From contig CAXTKD010000004.1 of NCBI GenBank assembly GCA_964244885.1, positions 124,001 through 188,000 on the forward strand: a stretch of 64,000 nucleotides of DNA, in the 5' to 3' direction. A program made the translations under genes and the position numbers. The number at the start of each line of letters is the position of its first letter. Within the stretch, counting starts at the first letter, position 1. This DNA is from CAXTKD01 sp964244885 (GTDB lineage Bacteria > Pseudomonadota > Alphaproteobacteria > Sphingomonadales > Sphingomonadaceae). The notes under the pieces are model-generated. The model saw nothing but the letters and a program-made list of their open reading frames with translations. It was not told where the DNA came from and made no database searches. Shown in pieces: positions 50,802 through 60,016 of the stretch.

Positions 50802-52139
50802 TTGTCCTTGACGGTGGCCCCGGGCGATCTCCGCCAGCGCTTTGACGCGGCGCCGATGAGCCGCGCGCAAGGGGCGGCGGTGGCGGTGACGGTCGCCTTG
50901 TCCGCGCTCGATGGCTATGACGTGCTGGCCGTGACCTTTGCCGCCCCCGCGATCGCGCAGGGATGGGGTATCGGCAAGGCGGCGCTCGGCGGGCTGCTGT
51001 CGGCGGGGCTCGCCGGCATGGCGCTCGGCTCGCTCGTGCTCGCGCCATTCGCGGACGTCATCGGTCGACGGCGGCTCGTTCTCGGCAGCCTCGCGCTGAT
51101 GGCGACAGGCATGCTGCTCTCGGCGCTCGCGGCGTCGCTGCCCCAGCTGGTCGCATGGCGCGTGCTGACCGGGCTTGGCATCGGCGCGATGGTCGCGGTC
51201 ATCAACCCGCTGGCGGCCGAGTTCGCCAACGACCGGCGCCGCGCGATGGCGCTGGCGCTGATGGCGATGGGATATCCGCTCGGCGGGCTGGTCGGCGGGC
51301 TGGCGTCGGCGGTCCTGCTCCGGCTTTATGGCTGGCCTTCCGTGTTCCTCGCCGGGGTCGTTGCGGCGGGCCTGCTCATTCCCGTCGTCCTGCTATTTCT
51401 GCCAGAGCCGCTCGCCTTTCTCCTCGCGCGGCGGCGCGGCGATACTCTTGCGCGCGTCAACGCGCTGCTTGCGCGCTGCGGCATGGAGCCGGTGATCGCT
51501 CTCCCGCCCGAGGCGGCCCGGGCCAACGCGAGCTATGCTGCGGTGTTCGCGACGCGTCAGCTCGGGACGACAATCCGGGTCACGCTGGCCAACCTCCTGT
51601 TCGTGATGGCGGTGTATTACGTGCTGAGCTGGCTGCCGCAGATGGTCGCCGAGGCGGGCTTTGAGCCATCGACCGCCAGCCTCGTGGCCGCCGTCGCCAA
51701 CTTGGCGGGAATTGCGGGCGGGGTCGTTCTCGGTTGGCTCGCGCGCCGTGCGGGATTGAACCGGCTGACCGTCGCAACGATGATCGGCCTTGGCCTCGCG
51801 ACCGCGGCATTCGGCATGACGCCGGCGTCCTTGCCTCTGCTCATTTTGGCCGCCGGAGTATGCGGCTTCTTCCTCTTCGGTGCTATTGCGGGACTGTACG
51901 CTACCTTGGCCGTCAGCTTCACCTCCGAGGGCCGGGCGTCGGGCACCGGCTTCGTCATCGGCATCGGCAGGATCGGCAGTGCCGTCGCGCCATTGATCGC
52001 AGGATGGCTGTTCGCAGCGGGCTTTGGTAATGCCGGCGTGTCGGCGACCTTCGGCGCAAGCGCCGTGCTGGCGGGGCTCGTGCTGCTGACGGGCGGCACG
52101 CCCAATAGGTCTGCACCGACCGCCACATCCCCAACGTAG
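50802..52139 (+). CDS. MFS permease, aromatic acid:H+ symporter (AAHS) type
   Basis: A 445-aa inner-membrane protein with 12 hydrophobic segments. AAHS marks are LDGYDVLAVTFAAPAIA in the first helix (the DGxD motif), then FADVIGRRRLVLGSL (A motif), and LLFLPEPLAFLLARR after helix 6. Members import benzoates and related acids. The start is a TTG at 50802; GTG 50814 and ATG 50857 are alternatives. It probably brings in the acid handled by the neighbouring ligase and monooxygenase. Confidence 0.85.
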   Translation: MSLTVAPGDLRQRFDAAPMSRAQGAAVAVTVALSALDGYDVLAVTFAAPAIAQGWGIGKAALGGLLSAGLAGMALGSLVLAPFADVIGRRRLVLGSLALMATGMLLSALAASLPQLVAWRVLTGLGIGAMVAVINPLAAEFANDRRRAMALALMAMGYPLGGLVGGLASAVLLRLYGWPSVFLAGVVAAGLLIPVVLLFLPEPLAFLLARRRGDTLARVNALLARCGMEPVIALPPEAARANASYAAVFATRQLGTTIRVTLANLLFVMAVYYVLSWLPQMVAEAGFEPSTASLVAAVANLAGIAGGVVLGWLARRAGLNRLTVATMIGLGLATAAFGMTPASLPLLILAAGVCGFFLFGAIAGLYATLAVSFTSEGRASGTGFVIGIGRIGSAVAPLIAGWLFAAGFGNAGVSATFGASAVLAGLVLLTGGTPNRSAPTATSPT

Positions 52140-52146
52140 GAAAGCC

Positions 52147-52944
52147 ATGTCGAGCCTGGACCATATCCATGTCGCCCGCTGGGGTCATTCGGGGCGTGAG
52201 GTCGTGCTCGTCCACGGAAGCGCGCAGGGCAGCATGGTCGGCGGAGCCCATCATTTCGCAGCCCAGCAAGCGCTGGCGGCCGAGGGCTGGCAGCTGATCG
52301 TTCCCGATCGGCCGGGCCACGGCCGCAGCCCCGCCCCCGGCCGTCCTGACGATGCCGAAGCCGATGGCGCCTGGGTCGCGGATCTGCTCGGCGACGGCGC
52401 GCATCTCGTCGGCCATTCGTTCGGCGGCTGTGTCGCGCTCGCCGCCGCCGCGAGGCGGCTGGAGGCGGTGCGCTCGCTCACCTTGATCGAACCGGGCATG
52501 CAAAAGCTCGCGATCGACGATCCGCGCGTAAGGCGCTTCGTGCTAAAGCTGGTCGCGACGATGATCTTCTCCTTTTCGGCCGAGCGCCGCGCTAAGCGCT
52601 TCGCCAAGCTGGTGGGCATTCCCGGCGAGATCCGCGGCGGGGCGAGCCAGGAGGAAATGAAGGCGATGGGCCGTGGCATCGCGAAGCTGAAGGTGCCCGA
52701 CGCGGCGACGCTTCGCCGCGAGCTGGATGCGATAAGGCAGGCCGGCATCCCGCTGCTGGTGGTGACCGGCGGATGGAGCCCCGCCTTCGACGCGGTCGGT
52801 GCGCGGGCGGCCTCGGTTGGCGGCGGTCGACACGAGATTGTCGCGTCGCCCAATCATTTCCCCAACCTCATGCCCGCGTTTAATCCGCTGCTGGCCGCAT
52901 TCATGAGCGAAGCGGACGCGCGCCCAGGGGCGTCACGTGGTTGA
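52147..52944 (+). CDS. Alpha/beta hydrolase
   Basis: A 265-aa hydrolase starting 7 nt after the permease stop. It has the oxyanion region VVLVHGSAQGSM, PDRPGHGRSPAPG, the nucleophile elbow LVGHSFGGCVAL (Ser about 98), and a likely His in IVASPNHFPNLMP. The cap region is helical (SQEEMKAMGRGIAKLKV). This is the size of esterases and C-C hydrolases acting in meta-cleavage pathways. Without the substrate it cannot be called further. No signal peptide. Confidence 0.85.
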   Translation: MSSLDHIHVARWGHSGREVVLVHGSAQGSMVGGAHHFAAQQALAAEGWQLIVPDRPGHGRSPAPGRPDDAEADGAWVADLLGDGAHLVGHSFGGCVALAAAARRLEAVRSLTLIEPGMQKLAIDDPRVRRFVLKLVATMIFSFSAERRAKRFAKLVGIPGEIRGGASQEEMKAMGRGIAKLKVPDAATLRRELDAIRQAGIPLLVVTGGWSPAFDAVGARAASVGGGRHEIVASPNHFPNLMPAFNPLLAAFMSEADARPGASRG

Positions 52945-52983
52945 CGTCGCGTCATCGGGCCGTCTTCAAACCAGAGGTCGATC

Positions 52984-54567
52984 ATGAGATGTCTCATCCC
53001 GCCGCTTGCCGCCGTGCTGCTGACCATGGGGGTAGCCGCGATGGCGAGGCCGGTCGATGTCATCACCCGATCGGGCGCAGTCCGTGGTGCCGCGTCGGAT
53101 GGCGGCGTCCTCGCATTCAAAGCGATCCCCTATGCCGCGCCGCCGGTGGGGCCGCTGCGCTGGCGCTCGCCTCAGCCGGCGGCGACGTGGACCGGCGTGC
53201 GTGATGCGACGCGGTTCGGAGCGGCCTGCCTGGCTTCGCCGCTGCCCTTCCCTGCGCCGGCCACGCCGCAGAGCGAGGACTGCCTCTCCCTCAATGTTTG
53301 GACATCCGCAGGCGCCAAGGCCAAGCGCCCGGTGATGGTCTGGATCCATGGCGGCGGCTTCGAGTTTGGCTCGTCCGCGCAGCCCGGCTATGACGGCACT
53401 AAGCTGGCGCAGCACGGCGTGATTGTCGTCAGTCTGAATTACCGGCTCGGCGTGCTCGGCTTCATGGCGCATCCAGCGCTGGACCGCGAGGGAGCGCCCT
53501 CGGGCAATTTCGGGCTGCAGGATCAGATTGCCGCGCTGCGCTGGGTGCGCGTCAATATCGCCGCGTTCGGCGGCGATCCGGCGAACGTCACGATCTTCGG
53601 CGAATCCGCCGGGGCGCACGCAGTTGGCATCCTGATGGCTTCGCCGCGGGCCAAGGGCCTGTTCGCCAAGGCGATCGCCGAGAGCGGCGCCTTCTGGGAC
53701 AGCGAGCATGGATCGCTTGCGACGCATACCGAGGCGCTCGCTCGAGGCATCGCTTTCCAAAAGCAAATGGGTGCGACCGGCTTGGCCGCTCTGCGGGCCA
53801 TGCCCGCAGAGCGGCTCAACGCGGCCGGGCGCTGGGACTTCAGTCTGGATCCCGGCACGACAGCCTTCTCGCCGAGCGTGGACGGTTATGTGCTGCGCGA
53901 AGCACCTGCGGCAGCGATCGCGCGGGGTGCCGCCGCGGAGGTGCCGCTCCTTGCCGGGTGGAATGCCGAGGAGCAGACGCCGCTGTTCCTGTCACGTGCG
54001 CTGCCGCACGACACGCCCCAAGCATTCCAGTCAGCCGCTGCCAAGGTGTTCGGCGCGGACCGGATGGCGCAGGCCCGTATCGTTTATCCCCCCGCCAATC
54101 CGGCATCGGCCGCCGGCACGCTGGTCGGCGACCTCATCATCTCGCAGCAGACCTGGGAGTTGCTCGCGCTCCAGCAGAAGGTTCGGCGCACCGGCGTCTA
54201 CGCCTACCAATTCTCATTCACCTCACCTTATTCGCCGATCGCAAACCATACAGCCGAAGTGAAGTACGTGTTCGGCAATCTCGGCTCGCCGATGCTCGGG
54301 CGCGGCGCTGGCGAGCCGGGCGACCGCGATCGCGCCATTTCCGAACTAATGATGACTTACTGGACCAACTTCGCGACTAATGGCGACCCCAACCGTTCAG
54401 GCCTCCCGACCTGGCCGGCCTATACCGGGCCGGGTTCGCAAGCCCTCGCCATCACCCCCGATGGCGCTATGGCCGCCGCCGAAGCGGGAACTCCCCGCTT
54501 TGAGTTTCTTCGATCGTTTCGCAAGAATGGTCGACTGCCTGAGCGGTGGCGGACTTTGGTGCCCTGA
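52984..54567 (+). CDS. Carboxylesterase type B, exported
   Basis: A 527-aa esterase with a signal peptide (MRCLIPPLAAVLLTMGVAAM). Seen are FKAIPYAAPPVGPLRW, SEDCLSLNVW, the oxyanion hole VMVWIHGGGFEFG, the nucleophile GESAGAHAVG (Ser about 205), Glu in WNAEEQTPL and the catalytic His in ANHTAEVKYVFG. Such enzymes split carboxylic esters, here in the periplasm. It closes the cluster and probably releases an aromatic acid or phenol from an ester that enters through the TonB receptors. Confidence 0.9.
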   Translation: MRCLIPPLAAVLLTMGVAAMARPVDVITRSGAVRGAASDGGVLAFKAIPYAAPPVGPLRWRSPQPAATWTGVRDATRFGAACLASPLPFPAPATPQSEDCLSLNVWTSAGAKAKRPVMVWIHGGGFEFGSSAQPGYDGTKLAQHGVIVVSLNYRLGVLGFMAHPALDREGAPSGNFGLQDQIAALRWVRVNIAAFGGDPANVTIFGESAGAHAVGILMASPRAKGLFAKAIAESGAFWDSEHGSLATHTEALARGIAFQKQMGATGLAALRAMPAERLNAAGRWDFSLDPGTTAFSPSVDGYVLREAPAAAIARGAAAEVPLLAGWNAEEQTPLFLSRALPHDTPQAFQSAAAKVFGADRMAQARIVYPPANPASAAGTLVGDLIISQQTWELLALQQKVRRTGVYAYQFSFTSPYSPIANHTAEVKYVFGNLGSPMLGRGAGEPGDRDRAISELMMTYWTNFATNGDPNRSGLPTWPAYTGPGSQALAITPDGAMAAAEAGTPRFEFLRSFRKNGRLPERWRTLVP

Positions 54568-54921
54568 CTGCGCCCCTTTCTGTGGTCATTCGGCCGGCAG
54601 TCTAGGGTCCCGAAAGCGGGCTTTCAGGGGCGGCGATCCCAATACCCGCCGTTCACAAAGTTTAGCACCGGCGGTCTTCTGAACCGCCGCCGTTGGGGAC
54701 TCAGCGGGCCGGCCGGTACCGTAAGCTGAAGTTCAACGGGCGATGATAGCGACTGCTTTTGGTGGCAATGAGGCGGTCGGTGTTTGGCATATCTGCTGCC
54801 TGTCGGCCGGGCAGCCTCCGGTCCGGAAACGGCGGATCACCGGATGACGGATTAAGCCCGGCTAGAGCTAAATCGCTTGCTCATTAGAAACTACCCGACC
54901 ATCGAAGGTGCCAGGGGAATC
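54568..54921. other. Intergenic region before the POT gene
   Basis: 354 nt with no gene I can support. It has a 7-bp perfect inverted repeat (CGGCGGT/ACCGCCG, 54669-54689) and a small CCCG/CGGG hairpin near 54611. Either could end the esterase transcript or act as an operator of the transporter gene downstream. Confidence 0.4.
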
Positions 54922-56295
54922 ATGGCGACCATTGCGAACGTAGCGGCGCGTCCCGAGGATGGTTTCTTCGGACACCCTAAGGCGCTTGCCTATCTGGCCT
55001 TCACCGAGGCCTGGGAGCGCTTCAGCTACTACGGCATGACCGCGCTGGTCGTGCTCTACATGACCCAGCAACTCTTGCTGCCGGGCCATGCCGAGAATGT
55101 CCTTGGCCTAGGAGGCTTCAAGTCGGCGCTGGAGGGCGTCTTCGGCCCGCTATCGACCCAGGCCTTCGCCTCGCAGGTCTTCGGCCTCTACACGGGCTTT
55201 GCCTATTTCACGCCGATCATCGGCGGCTGGGTCGCCGACCGCTGGTTCGGGACGCGGCGCACGGTCGTCGTCGGCGCGCTGCTGATGAGCGCCGGCCATC
55301 TGGCGATGGCATTCGACGCCAGCTTCCTCGCCGCCATGCTGCTCCTCATCATCGGAACCGGCTGCCTGAAGGGCAACATCTCGGCGCAGGTCGGGCGCCT
55401 TTACGCGGCCGACGACGAAGCGATGCGCACACGCGGCTACACGACCTTCAGCATGGGCATCAATGTCGGCGCGGTCGCCGGCCCGTTGGTGTGTGGGCTG
55501 CTGGCGCAACTCTATGGTTGGCACACAGGGTTCGCTGCTGCGGGCGTCCTGATGCTCGCCGCGCTTGTCACCTATCTCGCCGGCCAGAAATATCTGCCGC
55601 CCGATCGCCCCATCGGCCGTCGTAGGACAACTGTCGCCGTCCCGCTGTCGCCAGCGGAACGGCGCACGATCTTGTTGCTGATCGCGATCATGGCGATCAC
55701 CATCTTCCACTCGGTTTCCTTCTACCAATTCTACAATGTCGGCATCGTCTGGGTGGAGACGCGAGTGGCTCTGGCGACGCCGCTGGGAGCGGTTCCGGCG
55801 GCATGGTTCAACTCGATCGACTCGCTGGTATCGATCCTCGCAGCTCCCGCGTTGATAGGCCTGTGGCGTTGGCAGGAGGCGCGCGCCGCCGAGCCCGGCG
55901 ACGTCGCCAAGATCGGCTATGGTGCCGCGATCGCGACCGCTGCCGCCTTGCTGCTCGGCCTGGCTGAGATGTTGGCCGGCCACGGCAAGGTCCCGATCTG
56001 GCTTCCGTTGCTCGCCTTTGCGATACAAGGGGTGGGCTTCCTTTATTATTGGCCGACCCTGCTGACCCTCGTCTCCCAGGGCGCCCCTGCCAAAGTGAAC
56101 GCGACTCTGATGGGCACGGTGTTTCTCACGATGTTCGCGACCGGGCTGCTGGTCGGCTGGATCGGCACCTTCTATGAGGCGCTCGGACCGGCGCGCTTCT
56201 GGCTTCTGCAGGCGGCCATTTCCGCGACGGGCATCGCGCTCGTCCTTGCGGTGGGCCCCTCGCTTAGTCGTGCGCTCGAACCTCAGCCGGCATAA
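54922..56295 (+). CDS. POT/PTR-family proton-dependent oligopeptide transporter
   Basis: A 457-aa inner-membrane MFS protein. The POT hallmark is near the N-terminus: GHPKALAYLAFTEAWERFSY and YGMTALVVLYMTQQL (the ExxERFxYYG motif). The second signature follows: FTPIIGGWVADRWFGTRRTV, LIIGTGCLKGNISAQVG and FSMGINVGAVAGPLV. It imports di- and tripeptides with protons. The ATG at 54922 has AGGGG upstream; an earlier ATG at 54877 lacks one. It converges on cobA, whose frame has no stop before this gene. Confidence 0.9.
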   Translation: MATIANVAARPEDGFFGHPKALAYLAFTEAWERFSYYGMTALVVLYMTQQLLLPGHAENVLGLGGFKSALEGVFGPLSTQAFASQVFGLYTGFAYFTPIIGGWVADRWFGTRRTVVVGALLMSAGHLAMAFDASFLAAMLLLIIGTGCLKGNISAQVGRLYAADDEAMRTRGYTTFSMGINVGAVAGPLVCGLLAQLYGWHTGFAAAGVLMLAALVTYLAGQKYLPPDRPIGRRRTTVAVPLSPAERRTILLLIAIMAITIFHSVSFYQFYNVGIVWVETRVALATPLGAVPAAWFNSIDSLVSILAAPALIGLWRWQEARAAEPGDVAKIGYGAAIATAAALLLGLAEMLAGHGKVPIWLPLLAFAIQGVGFLYYWPTLLTLVSQGAPAKVNATLMGTVFLTMFATGLLVGWIGTFYEALGPARFWLLQAAISATGIALVLAVGPSLSRALEPQPA

Positions 56296-57090
56296 CCTCG
56301 ACCTGAGGATGATGGCGCGATGAGCATCTGCCTCCAAGCGGATCTTCGATTGCGGTCCGCCATAACCGACCGCGTCGCCGATCAGGATGAGCGTCGGGAG
56401 ATCGGATGCCATCGCGCCCGTCGCCAGCGCGAGAAGGTCCAGCCGCGTGTGGAGCAGTTTCTCGTCGGGCAGGCTGACGTTGCAGGCGATCAGCACCGGG
56501 GTGGATGCCGGTAGCCCGGCGCCGATCAGCGAACGGCTGATCTCGCCGGCCGCCTCGCGCCCCATGTAGAACGCCAGCGTCGACTGGCTGTCGGCAAGCG
56601 AGCGCCAGTCGAGGTCTAGCGCCGCGCCGCGCCGGCTGTGCGCCGTGACGAACTGGACACACCGCGCGATGCCGCGCAGCGACAGCGACAGCCGGGCCGA
56701 CGCCGCCGCCGCGCTCGCGGTCGTGACGCCCGGACAGACGTGGACGGGAATGCCCGCCGCACGCAGCGCATCCATCTCCTCGGTCGAGCGGCCGAACATC
56801 GATGGGTCGCCACCCTTCAGCCGAACGACGCGGCGGCCGGCGCGCGCCGATTCGACCAGCCAGGTGTCGATCGTGCCCTGATCCTTCGAATGGCGGCCCG
56901 ATCGCTTGCCGACACTGACCCGCTCGATGCCGGCGGGGATCAGATCGAGCACGCCGGGGCCGACGAGCGCGTCATGGAAGATCACGTCGGCGGCGGCGAT
57001 CAGGCGTTCGGCCTTGCGCGTGAGCAGATCGGGGTCGCCAGGGCCGGCGCCTACCAGCCAGACGGTGCCGGGCAAGAAGTCATGCGGCAT
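56296..57090 (-). CDS. cobA: Uroporphyrinogen-III C-methyltransferase (siroheme synthesis), C-terminal end unclear
   Basis: SAM-dependent enzyme making precorrin-2, the precursor of the siroheme used by NirB. Seen: VWLVGAGPGDPDLLTRKAER, VIFHDALVGPGVLDL, the VRLKGGDPSMFGR motif, HVCPGVTTASAAAASARL and the end DLPTLILIGDAVGYGG near residue 255. Family members stop about here, but this frame has no stop and runs on, antisense through the POT gene, to 55150. I give only the part before the POT gene. A lost stop or frameshift near the end is likely. Start ATG 57090 overlaps the nasA stop by 11 bp. Confidence 0.8.
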
Positions 57091-59677
57091 GAGAGGAACC
57101 TTCCATGACAAGAATCTTGGCGAGCGCGGGGCGACATGATCCGCAATTGGTGCCGGCCTTCAGCGCCGTGCCAATCGCGGCGACGTCGGCCAGCCGCTGT
57201 TCGGCGATGGCGGCGAGGATGGTCTTGAGTCCGACATCGAAGCAGGCGCAGACGATCGCACCGCGGTCTACCTGCACACCCGGCGCACAGCCCGCGAGCA
57301 ACGTTGGAGCGGCGACAGCCCCTGACAGCTGCGCCACGAGCCAGTCGCGCGACGGAAGCGCGCCGTCGCGGGTTACGAACAACGCGGCTGCGAGCCGCCC
57401 GTCGTCGAGGATCGCGATCCGCCGCGATCCGCGTGCCGCATCGACTGCTTCGAGCCGCTGACCTTTGGGTAGCAAGGCGTCGAGCGCGGTAGTGTCGCCA
57501 TCCCCTGCCAGGTCCCACGCCGTACCGCACGGCACGGCAACCCGTGTCGCCCACAGGCAATCGGGCCTTGTCGCCAGTTCGCCGCGAAGGACGACGAACC
57601 CGCGCCAAGCGGCCGTGACCGCCGTGATCCGCGCCGGCGTAGACTTGAAGCCTGGCTGGCCGGAGATCGGATCGGCGAGTGGTCGGGGCAGCAGGCCGGT
57701 GCGCCCGCCGGTCGCGGTGCGATCGGTCCAGTGGATCGGCACGAACAGCTCGCCCAAGCGCTGGGTCGCTACGACGGCCGCGCGGTAGAAGCTGTCACCC
57801 TGGGGGGTCGCCACGCGGGCAAGGCCCCCGTCATCAATGCCAAGCCGCACCGCGTCGTCGGGATGGATCTCGACCGACGGCTCCTCGCGGTGCCGCGCCA
57901 GTTTGGGGCTGAGGCCCGTGCGCGTCATCGTGTGCCAATGGTCGCGATAGCGCCCGGTGTTGAGCGTCATCGGCCAGCTCGCGAGCGGCGCCGCGACTGG
58001 CTTCTGAACCACTGGCACCAGCCGCGCCCGTCCGTCCGGCGTCGGGAAGCGCCCATCGGCGAACGGCATACCTCCCCAGCGGAACGGGTCCATCGCGTCG
58101 TAAGCGGCGTTGCCGATCGCGGCATGACCGGGTAGCGCGAACAGCCGCGCGCCGCGATTCTCATAGGTCGACAGCCGACAATGCTCGCGCCAGACGTCAG
58201 CGGCGCGATCGTAGGAGAAGGCGGTCTTCCATCCCATCCGCCGCGCTACCTGCGCGACGATCCACCAATCCGGCTGTGCCTCCCCGGGCAAAGGCAGGAA
58301 GGCGCGCTGGCGGCTGACGGTGCGGTCCGAATTGGTGACGGTGCCGTCCTTCTCGCCCCAGGCGGCGGCGGGCAGCCGGACGTGCGCATAGGCGCTGGTG
58401 TCGGTGTCGGCGACGACGTCGGAGACGACGACGAATGGGCACCGGGCGAGCGCCTCGCGGACGCGGCCGGCATCGGGCATCGACACGGCGGGGTTGGTCG
58501 CCATCACCCAAAGGGCCTTGATCCGGCCGTCTCCGAGCGAGCGGAACAGGTCGACCGCCTTCAGCCCCGGCTTGACCGCCATGTTGGGCGCCGCCCAGAA
58601 GCGCCCGACCCGCGCGACGTTCTCAGGCGTGAAGTCCATGTGCGCGGCGAGCGTCGAGGCGAGCCCGCCGACCTCGCGCCCACCCATCGCATTGGGCTGC
58701 CCGGTGATCGAGAAGGGCGCCGCGCCGGGCTTGCCGATCCTGCCGGTCGCGAGGTGCAGGTTGGTGATCGCGTTAACCTGGTCGGTGCCCGACAGCGACT
58801 GGTTCACGCCTTGGCTAAACATCGTAACGGTGCGCGGGGTGGCTGCGAACAGCTCGAAGAAGCGCCTGAGGTCTGATGGCGGCACATCGCAGATGCGCGC
58901 CACCGACCACAGGTCGCTTCCCTCCCCGAGCGTGTCCCAGAAATTCTCCGGCGTCGCGACGTGCGCGGCGAGATAGGCGTCATCGAGCAGACCCTGCGCA
59001 CGGCACCATGCGAGAAGGCCGTTCATCAGCGCGACATCGCTGCCAGGGCGGATCGCAAGATGCAGGTCTGCCTCGTCCGCGGTCTCGGTGCGGCGCGGGT
59101 CGATGACTACCAGCTTGGTGCCACGGCGTTCCCGCGCAGCCATGATCCGTTGATAGACGACCGGGTGGCACCAAGTGGTGTTCGATCCGACCAGCACGAT
59201 CAGATCCGCGGCGTCGAGGTCGTCATAGCTGGCGGGAACAATGTCTTCGCCGAACGCACGCATATGGCCGGCAACTGCGCTCGACATGCACAGCCGCGAA
59301 TTGGTGTCGATGTTGGCCGAGCCGATGAAGCCTTTCATCAGCTTGTTGGCGACATAATAGTCTTCCGTCAGCAACTGGCCCGAGACGTAGAAGGCAACGC
59401 TGTTCGGCCCGTGCTGCGCGATCGTGTCGCGGAAGCGTTTGGCGACGAGGTCGAGCGCCTTGTCCCACGTGGCGCGCTTGCGGCCGATCATCGGATGCAG
59501 CAGGCGGCCCTCGAGACCGACCGTTTCACCGAGATGCGTGCCTTTGGAGCAGAGCCGCCCCGCATTCGCGGGATGATCGGGATCACCCGCGATCTGAACT
59601 GAGCGCCCACCGGCCGGCGTCGCAACGATGCCGCAGCCGACGCCACAATAGGCGCAGGTGGTGCGCACCGGCGTCAT
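57080..59677 (-). CDS. nasA: Assimilatory nitrate reductase catalytic subunit
   Basis: An 865-aa molybdopterin enzyme reducing nitrate to nitrite in the cytosol. The [4Fe-4S] site is CAYCGVGC with the fourth Cys in GRLCSKGTHLG. The Mo-bis-MGD domains include VLVGSNTTWCHP, TMFSQGVNQSLSGTDQVNA and SITGQPNAMGGREVGG. The molydopterin-dinucleotide binding region has LNTGRYRDHWHTMTRTG. The last about 60 residues form a BFD-like [2Fe-2S] domain (VCACFDVGLKTI, AGTNCGSCRP), typical of the NADH- or ferredoxin-linked NasA group. It begins directly after the nirD stop. Confidence 0.95.
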   Translation of the reverse strand: MTPVRTTCAYCGVGCGIVATPAGGRSVQIAGDPDHPANAGRLCSKGTHLGETVGLEGRLLHPMIGRKRATWDKALDLVAKRFRDTIAQHGPNSVAFYVSGQLLTEDYYVANKLMKGFIGSANIDTNSRLCMSSAVAGHMRAFGEDIVPASYDDLDAADLIVLVGSNTTWCHPVVYQRIMAARERRGTKLVVIDPRRTETADEADLHLAIRPGSDVALMNGLLAWCRAQGLLDDAYLAAHVATPENFWDTLGEGSDLWSVARICDVPPSDLRRFFELFAATPRTVTMFSQGVNQSLSGTDQVNAITNLHLATGRIGKPGAAPFSITGQPNAMGGREVGGLASTLAAHMDFTPENVARVGRFWAAPNMAVKPGLKAVDLFRSLGDGRIKALWVMATNPAVSMPDAGRVREALARCPFVVVSDVVADTDTSAYAHVRLPAAAWGEKDGTVTNSDRTVSRQRAFLPLPGEAQPDWWIVAQVARRMGWKTAFSYDRAADVWREHCRLSTYENRGARLFALPGHAAIGNAAYDAMDPFRWGGMPFADGRFPTPDGRARLVPVVQKPVAAPLASWPMTLNTGRYRDHWHTMTRTGLSPKLARHREEPSVEIHPDDAVRLGIDDGGLARVATPQGDSFYRAAVVATQRLGELFVPIHWTDRTATGGRTGLLPRPLADPISGQPGFKSTPARITAVTAAWRGFVVLRGELATRPDCLWATRVAVPCGTAWDLAGDGDTTALDALLPKGQRLEAVDAARGSRRIAILDDGRLAAALFVTRDGALPSRDWLVAQLSGAVAAPTLLAGCAPGVQVDRGAIVCACFDVGLKTILAAIAEQRLADVAAIGTALKAGTNCGSCRPALAKILVMEGSSHAA

Positions 59678-60016
59678 CTAGGCCGCTGCCGCCATCGTCG
59701 ATGCGCGGCAGAGCAGGACGCGGCCGCCGCTGACCTTCACCGGAATCACTGGTGTGCAGCCCCTGTCCTCGCCCAGCGCTTCACCGGTCGCGAGCGCGAT
59801 GCGCCAGTTGTGCAGCGGGCAGGCCACCGCGCCGCCGTGGATGATGCCCTGCGACAGGCGCCCGCCCTTGTGCGGGCAGCGATCGGCCAGCGCGAAGACC
59901 TTGCCGTCGCCGGTGCGGAACACCGCGATGTCTTCGCCACCCGTGACCTGCACGGTACGGCTGCCACGCACGGGAATCTCATCGACCCAGCCGATGTCGA
60001 GCCAGTCGCCGATCAT
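59678..60016 (-). CDS. nirD: Nitrite reductase (NADH) small subunit
   Basis: A 112-aa Rieske-type [2Fe-2S] protein: WLDIGWVDEIPVRGSRTVQV, the cluster ligands CPHKGGRLSQG and ACPLHNW, and VIPVKVSGGRVLLC. It is the usual partner of NirB. ATG 60016 overlaps the nirB stop (ATGA), and its stop directly adjoins the nasA ATG. Confidence 0.95.
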   Translation of the reverse strand: MIGDWLDIGWVDEIPVRGSRTVQVTGGEDIAVFRTGDGKVFALADRCPHKGGRLSQGIIHGGAVACPLHNWRIALATGEALGEDRGCTPVIPVKVSGGRVLLCRASTMAAAA

